Below are positions 40,911 to 47,112 of a stretch of 47,112 nt of DNA, piece after piece. Source of the DNA: Phycisphaerales bacterium (GTDB taxonomy: Bacteria > Planctomycetota > Phycisphaerae > UBA1845); assembly GCA_020639115.1 (NCBI GenBank), contig JACKHG010000023.1, forward strand, positions 1 to 47,112. Reading direction: 5' to 3'. Below the pieces are notes generated by a model that was not told the DNA's origin, ran no database searches, and saw only the letters and a list, made by a program, of their open reading frames with translations. Made by a program: the position numbers and the translations under genes. Numbering within the stretch: the first letter of the stretch is position 1; each line of letters starts with the position of its first letter.

Positions 40911-41759
40911 TCAGCGTGCGGGCGTGCACTCGGCGCCGGCCAGCAGTTTATCGATCCGGACGAATCGATAACCGCGGGCGTGGAGTTCGTCCAGCAGGGC
41001 GGGCAGTTGCGGCGGCATTTTGTCCGTGCGCAGCGAGCCGAGGTGCATGAGCAGGAGGAAGCCGTTCAGGCCGTCGGGGACGGAGCGTTCGAAGGCGAGG
41101 ATACCGGCGGCGATGTCGGCGGAGGGGATGAAGCCCTTCTCGCCCTCGGGGATCCAGTCGCGGTTGGAGCCGGAGCCGGGGGTGAAGTTGAACAGCACGA
41201 CGCCGAGCGCCCGCGACCAGGCGGCGATCTCCGCGTTGTACCACTCGTAGGGCGGGATGAAGTAGACGGTCTGGCGGCGCGGGAGGGCGCCGAGTTTGCG
41301 GAGGTCTGCAATGTTGCGCTCGAGGTCGGCGCGGAAGAACGCTTCGGTCACGAGGGTATGCGCGCGGTCCTCCCAGGCGCAGTAGAGCGGGTGGCTATCG
41401 GAGTGCGGCCCGACGTAGTGGCCTTCGCGGACCATCCGGCGGACGCTGGCCCGGCGGTCCGCGTCGTCGAGGAAGTCGCCGGTCACGAAGAACCCGGCGT
41501 GGATGCCGCGTGCCTTCAGGGTGTCGAGGATTTCGTTCGCGCCCTCGCCGTAGGATCCGCCGGTGAAGATCAGTGCGATTGTCGGTTGCGACGCGTCGGC
41601 CCGGACGATCGCGCCGTGGGCGCATTCCACGCTGGCCGCCACGCTCTCGCGTGAGGCCGCACGGTGTTGTACGCATGCCATGCCGGCAATGATGGATGTG
41701 CAGCACAGGCCGGTGCCGATCGCGCTGCTCCACAATCTGCGGGCTCGATGTCTTCTCAT
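40911..41759 (-). CDS. Divergent polysaccharide deacetylase (NodB-like, CE4 fold) with altered motif 1
   Basis: A 282-residue exported protein with a short N-terminal signal or poor lipobox (TSIIAGMACV). Motif 2 is intact: HSDSH at residues 119-123, the metal-binding H-x3-H. Later motifs YFIPPYEWYN and LLMHLGS are present. Motif 1, usually TFDDG with catalytic Asp and metal Asp, reads FTGGSYGEG at residues 65-73, like a known subgroup with FTG-x-x-x-x-E/D-G; the second Asp of TFDDG is absent and Glu72 might take part. Activity is therefore uncertain. ATGA overlap with the upstream gene at 41756-41759 suggests coupling. Confidence 0.82.
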   Translation of the reverse strand: MRRHRARRLWSSAIGTGLCCTSIIAGMACVQHRAASRESVAASVECAHGAIVRADASQPTIALIFTGGSYGEGANEILDTLKARGIHAGFFVTGDFLDDADRRASVRRMVREGHYVGPHSDSHPLYCAWEDRAHTLVTEAFFRADLERNIADLRKLGALPRRQTVYFIPPYEWYNAEIAAWSRALGVVLFNFTPGSGSNRDWIPEGEKGFIPSADIAAGILAFERSVPDGLNGFLLLMHLGSLRTDKMPPQLPALLDELHARGYRFVRIDKLLAGAECTPAR

Positions 41760-42838
41760 TCTGGTGATGCAACTCCTGCCTGCGCCCGCGGATTGTCCGC
41801 GGGCTTCGCCGGATCACTGCCGCTCGTGCGAACCGTCCCGTAGGCCATAGCAGACGCCAGGGCAAAAAACAACATCCACGCGCCGGAGAATCCACGTGCT
41901 TCGAGCGCGCGATGGCTGTGATACTCCGCTGCGTCCACCGTGCGGACGACCTTGCCGTACTGCTCCAGCACGTAGGTGCCGTCGGCCTGCGCCGTCGCCT
42001 GACCGTCCCAGGCGTTCTGCGTGGAGTGAATGCCGGTGATGAAAACGTAGATCAACAGCCCGATGACCATCGCCTTCAACACGGGTGGCACACCCGTCAG
42101 TATATCCCTGGATTCGTCGTCCTTTGCCGAGCTGAGCCAGACGGAAACCGGCAAAGTAAAGATGAACGTCCCCATACACAGTAAGTGCAGGAGGAAGATG
42201 TCCGGGTGGCGCGTCCGGACGTCGACGCCCGCGATGGAGGCAATGTGGATCGCGGCGCTGGCCACGAAGCCTGCGAGGGCCACCAAGCCTACGAGCACCA
42301 GGAGGCCGCGCAGGATCCGGCGGCCAACCGGTTGAGTTCGAGCCGCCTCCACCGCGCGGACGACGACGCCGAGCATGCCCGGCGGCGGCTCGTCGATGTT
42401 TTCCATGCCGCGGTTGACGGGCAGTGGTACGCTGGGCGGAGTCCCCTCGTTGTACGCGATCGTGCGGTCGATCTCGAGTTCGGCGAACTTCAGGCCGCCG
42501 CAGAACGGCGGAAGCGTAAACCATGCGGGCGTGACGCTGACCGCGACCTGATGTTCGCCCGCGGCGAACTCGAAGCGCCGGGCCATCGTGCCGTACCCGC
42601 TGCGCCGCGAAACCTCGACGCCGTCGACGGTCACGAACTCGGAGCCGGCCCCGCGACCGTCGTACTCGATGACGACCTCGCCCTCTGGGAATTCCACCAA
42701 CCACGTGCGGCACCAGCGGCGCCGAAACGCGAGCAATCCTCCGAAGCCGGGCGCGTCCCCCAGCCGGCGGTCGCACTGACTGCACCGGTACGCCGGCGGG
42801 GCATTCGTCGTCCCACAGCGGCGGCACACGATGAACAT
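41756..42838 (-). CDS. Membrane protein with N-terminal zinc ribbon, unknown
   Basis: A 360-residue protein. The N-terminus is a zinc ribbon, CRRCGTTNAPPAYRCSQC, then a beta-rich domain (WLVEFPEGEVVIEYDGRG, then HQVAVSVTPAWF). Three to four hydrophobic spans follow in the C-terminal half (for example LLVLVGLVALAGFVASAAIH, LLCMGTFIFTLPVSVWLS and LKAMVIGLLIYVFITGI). The start at 42838 has GGGAGA seven bases upstream; a longer start at 42943 was rejected. Its stop overlaps the deacetylase start, so they are one transcript. Function unknown; the zinc ribbon resembles other membrane proteins in this window. Confidence 0.7.
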   Translation of the reverse strand: MFIVCRRCGTTNAPPAYRCSQCDRRLGDAPGFGGLLAFRRRWCRTWLVEFPEGEVVIEYDGRGAGSEFVTVDGVEVSRRSGYGTMARRFEFAAGEHQVAVSVTPAWFTLPPFCGGLKFAELEIDRTIAYNEGTPPSVPLPVNRGMENIDEPPPGMLGVVVRAVEAARTQPVGRRILRGLLVLVGLVALAGFVASAAIHIASIAGVDVRTRHPDIFLLHLLCMGTFIFTLPVSVWLSSAKDDESRDILTGVPPVLKAMVIGLLIYVFITGIHSTQNAWDGQATAQADGTYVLEQYGKVVRTVDAAEYHSHRALEARGFSGAWMLFFALASAMAYGTVRTSGSDPAKPADNPRAQAGVASPE

Positions 42839-43027
42839 CGCGAAGTCTCCCGTGGTCCAACCCTGGCGGACCATCTCAAGCGTACCTCCGGTTGGGGTGG
42901 CTGCCTGGTACAATCGGCTCCGACGTTTGGAGCGGAACTTCAAACCCCCACCGCACGGCGTGAGGGGTTCAGCCGAGCTTGCCGAGTCCGCCCGGTTTGT
43001 CGGCGTTGCCGCACGCGACCGCGCAAG

Positions 43028-43057
43028 TCACAGGAACTCACAGGATATCACAGGGCG
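43028..43057. repeat. Ten-base tandem repeat (TCACAGGNNN x3)
   Basis: TCACAGGAAC, TCACAGGATA, TCACAGGGCG in a row, in the divergent gap 42839-43246 between the zinc-ribbon gene and the response regulator. Confidence 0.65.
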
Positions 43058-43083
43058 CCGCACAGGCGGGGCTTAGCGCAATC

Positions 43084-43125
43084 TTAACCCTCTGTTTCAA
43101 CCCTGTTCTTAACGTTTCGTTTACA
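43084..43125 (+). promoter_or_regulatory. Four TTNAC-type direct repeats before the response regulator gene, candidate operator
   Basis: TTAAC (43084), TTCAAC (43096), TTAAC (43109) and TTTACA (43120) recur about every 11-13 bases in an AT-rich patch, and TACAAT at 43122-43127 could be a -10 box. It resembles the direct-repeat layout of response regulator binding sites, but no -35 is clear. Confidence 0.3.
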
Positions 43126-43246
43126 ATTCCGGAGTAGGTGGAGGCCGCTGGGGCGTGAGTTTAGCGTTGCCCGCCGGCGTACTCAGCCCTCCGACACAAA
43201 CAGGATGCAAACCGACATGCCGACGTGGCGAACAGGAGCACCAGCC

Positions 43247-43627
43247 ATGAACGCGGACCTGCTGATTGTCGATGCCGACCCCCATCTGACGGGGACTCTG
43301 GCGCAGTATCTCGAGGGCTACGGCTTCACCTGCCGGATCGCCCGGGACGGCGCCGAAGCCCTGGCGGAGGTGGATCGGTGCGTCCCCGACGTGCTGATCC
43401 TCGACCGGGCCCTGCGGCGCATGTCCGGCGACGAACTCGGCCGGTTGGTGCGCGCGAATCCCCGTTCCCAGCACGTGCCGATGATCATCGTCAGCCACCT
43501 CGACCCGGCTGAGAACCCCATGTTCGGCTTCGATGTGAGCGCGGACGACTATCTGCGCAAGCCGTTCTCCGCCGCCCTGCTGCTCGAGCGTATCCGTACG
43601 CACCTCGACAGCCTGGCAGCGGCCTGA
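43247..43627 (+). CDS. Single-domain response regulator
   Basis: A 126-residue receiver domain without an output domain. Acidic pocket VDADPH (residues about 7-12), phospho-acceptor Asp in DVLILDRAL, a Ser instead of the usual Thr in IIVSHLD, and the conserved Lys in LRKPFS. Such single-domain regulators usually act by protein contact, like CheY or Spo0F. The start at 43247 has GGAG eight bases upstream; an earlier start at 43205 was rejected. It is convergent with the HTH-receiver gene at 43770-44348; the 142 bases between hold no gene. The 42839-43246 upstream region has repeats and a candidate promoter. Confidence 0.9.
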   Translation: MNADLLIVDADPHLTGTLAQYLEGYGFTCRIARDGAEALAEVDRCVPDVLILDRALRRMSGDELGRLVRANPRSQHVPMIIVSHLDPAENPMFGFDVSADDYLRKPFSAALLLERIRTHLDSLAAA

Positions 43628-43769
43628 CCCGCCGTACTGCTTTCTCATTAATGGGAATATTACTACCGGGGAGACGGTCTAGCCCGGCTGTAATCCACTC
43701 GTAGCGTCGAGCCGCCCAAGGTCCGCTCAATGAACGGGCACATCGCACGACACCCGAATAGAGCTTGCT

Positions 43770-44348
43770 CTAGGCTGTGACCTTCTCGATCAGTTCGCGC
43801 AGTTGGCGGACGTCGAAGGGTTTGCCGAGGAATCCGTGAAAACCGGATTGGAGGAGCGACTGCCCCTGCCCCTCGGTCATGCGTCCGCTGATGGCAATCA
43901 AGCGGATGCCCGCCTGGGATTCATGGGCGCGGAGCGCCCGGCACAAACGCACCGGGTCCACATCGGGTGCGGACACGTCCACGATCATGACGTCCGGCCG
44001 GTGGCGCTCGACGAGGGCGCCCGCCTCGAACGCGGTGGCTGCGTGGTACGTCTCGCACGTGCCGTCGGCGCTCAGCGCTTCGCTGAGCAGGTCGGCGAGT
44101 TGGGTGTCCTCGTCGACGATGAGCACGCCGATGGAGCCGGTCTCCACGCCTTCGGTGGGCATGCCGTGGCTCTTCATGAAACGGACGAGCTGATCGACGG
44201 GGATGCGGCGATCCTTGCTGCCGGGGATGCGATAGCCGCGGAGCTGGCCGCTGTCGAACCACTTCGAGACCGTGCGTGGAGCGACGTTGCAGATCTTGGC
44301 GACCTGACCGGTGGTGAGCACGCTCTTCTTCTTGTGGTTGTTCGTCAT
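43770..44348 (-). CDS. HTH (excisionase/MerR-like) plus receiver-domain regulator
   Basis: A 192-residue protein with an N-terminal helix-turn-helix of the HTH_17/excisionase type: VLTTGQVAKICNVAPRTVSKWFDSGQ and RGYRIPGSKDRRIPVDQLVRFM. The C-terminal receiver has LIVDEDTQ (acidic pocket), the phospho-acceptor in MIVDVSAP, a Ser in IAISGR in place of Thr, and Lys in LGKPF. The order DNA-binding first, receiver second, is the reverse of usual response regulators. The start at 44348 has GGAG about ten bases upstream; an extended N-terminus to 44447 is not supported. The cognate kinase is not obvious, although a hybrid kinase is at 35971. Confidence 0.88.
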   Translation of the reverse strand: MTNNHKKKSVLTTGQVAKICNVAPRTVSKWFDSGQLRGYRIPGSKDRRIPVDQLVRFMKSHGMPTEGVETGSIGVLIVDEDTQLADLLSEALSADGTCETYHAATAFEAGALVERHRPDVMIVDVSAPDVDPVRLCRALRAHESQAGIRLIAISGRMTEGQGQSLLQSGFHGFLGKPFDVRQLRELIEKVTA

Positions 44349-44566
44349 CGCGACGACGCTCCGAACGGGCTGGCGGCAACAAGGACCGGCGGCATGCGCC
44401 GCTGGCTGCGCGACCCGTGGCGATTGTGACGATTGCAGGGCCATCAAGCCGCGCTGTATGCAGGGCCTATCGGTTGCGTGTCGGGGCGTGTTGATTTGCG
44501 CGGGTGTGCCGGTTGTGCGGGATGCCGCGGGGTGGGCTGTGGAGCAGCCGGGGCGCAGAGATTGCG

Positions 44567-44592
44567 CCCGCGGGGCGCGAATTCCCCGCGGG
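44567..44592 (-). terminator. Perfect nine-base hairpin downstream of acnA
   Basis: CCCGCGGGG (44567-44575) and CCCCGCGGG (44584-44592) flank an eight-base loop. It lies about 64 bases beyond the acnA stop and could end its transcript, but no U-run follows. The rest of 44349-44655 holds no gene. Confidence 0.35.
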
Positions 44593-44655
44593 AAGGCGGC
44601 GGGACCGCCGTAGCGGCGTCCCCGTCAGACGAGTGCAAACAGCGTGTGCAGTGAA

Positions 44656-47112
<2,457 letters not shown>

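Noticed and set aside
43753..43769. TAGAGCTTGCTCTA palindrome between convergent genes as a terminator.
   Set aside because: Only six base pairs with a two-base loop and no T-run; too weak to call.

Overview
High-GC bacterial DNA, roughly two thirds G+C by eye. It most likely comes from a member of the Planctomycetota, perhaps the Phycisphaerae or a relative. The grounds are a mixture of hallmarks rather than a marker gene: small zinc-ribbon membrane proteins of the CxxCGYD...CxECG type, a PQQ-propeller protein opening with a WRGP-type motif, a regulatory PTS set beside hpf and a DUF502 gene, a separate TIGR03936 protein overlapping an RNase E/G gene, and many short intergenic tandem repeats. 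The lineage is an inference; no rRNA or tRNA gene was seen.

Layout. 1-1257 (-): the end of a flagellar rod cluster (small unknown gene, flgF, 5' part of flgG). 1258-1706: a block of hairpin repeats. 1707-2933 (-): an AAA/DUF4143 ATPase. 3048-5457 (-): pyrF-murD. 5714-12443 (+): rsgA, a membrane/propeller protein, a secreted M28 peptidase, a PQQ-like propeller protein and an unknown protein. 12621-19127 (-): accessory region with a lipoprotein, several unknown small genes, a Fic protein with a clear promoter/operator, and a YfcE-like phosphoesterase. 19307-27093 (+): a compact co-directional series DUF502-hpf-ptsN-ptsH-ptsI-TIGR03936-rne. 27181-35608 (+ mostly): lipoprotein, zinc-ribbon/GspG fusion (-), mutY, mnmA, a cysteine-repeat secreted protein, hom plus an apgM-like gene, and a small exported protein. 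35971-42838 (-): hybrid HWE histidine kinase, NagX-like acyltransferase, divergent polysaccharide deacetylase and zinc-ribbon membrane protein. 43247-44348: two convergent single-domain signalling genes. 44656-47112 (-): acnA, cut by the window end.

How genes fit together. The pts genes have no permease or HprK in view, so they look like a regulatory phosphorelay coupled to ribosome hibernation (hpf) and RNA decay (rne). hom and the overlapping apgM-type gene form a probable threonine-branch pair. pyrF-murD supply pyrimidine and peptidoglycan precursors. The signalling genes at 35971-44348 are orphans in this window.

Most unusual items: the secreted protein at 30795-31691, built from five near-perfect 45-residue repeats with a mirror-symmetric six-cysteine pattern; a dispersed DNA repeat that folds as a GNRA-capped hairpin with tandem G.A mismatches; the Fic promoter with an inverted repeat across the -10 region; a GspG pseudopilin domain moved onto a zinc-ribbon membrane anchor; and an RNase E/G with a 502-residue basic/acidic N-terminal extension.
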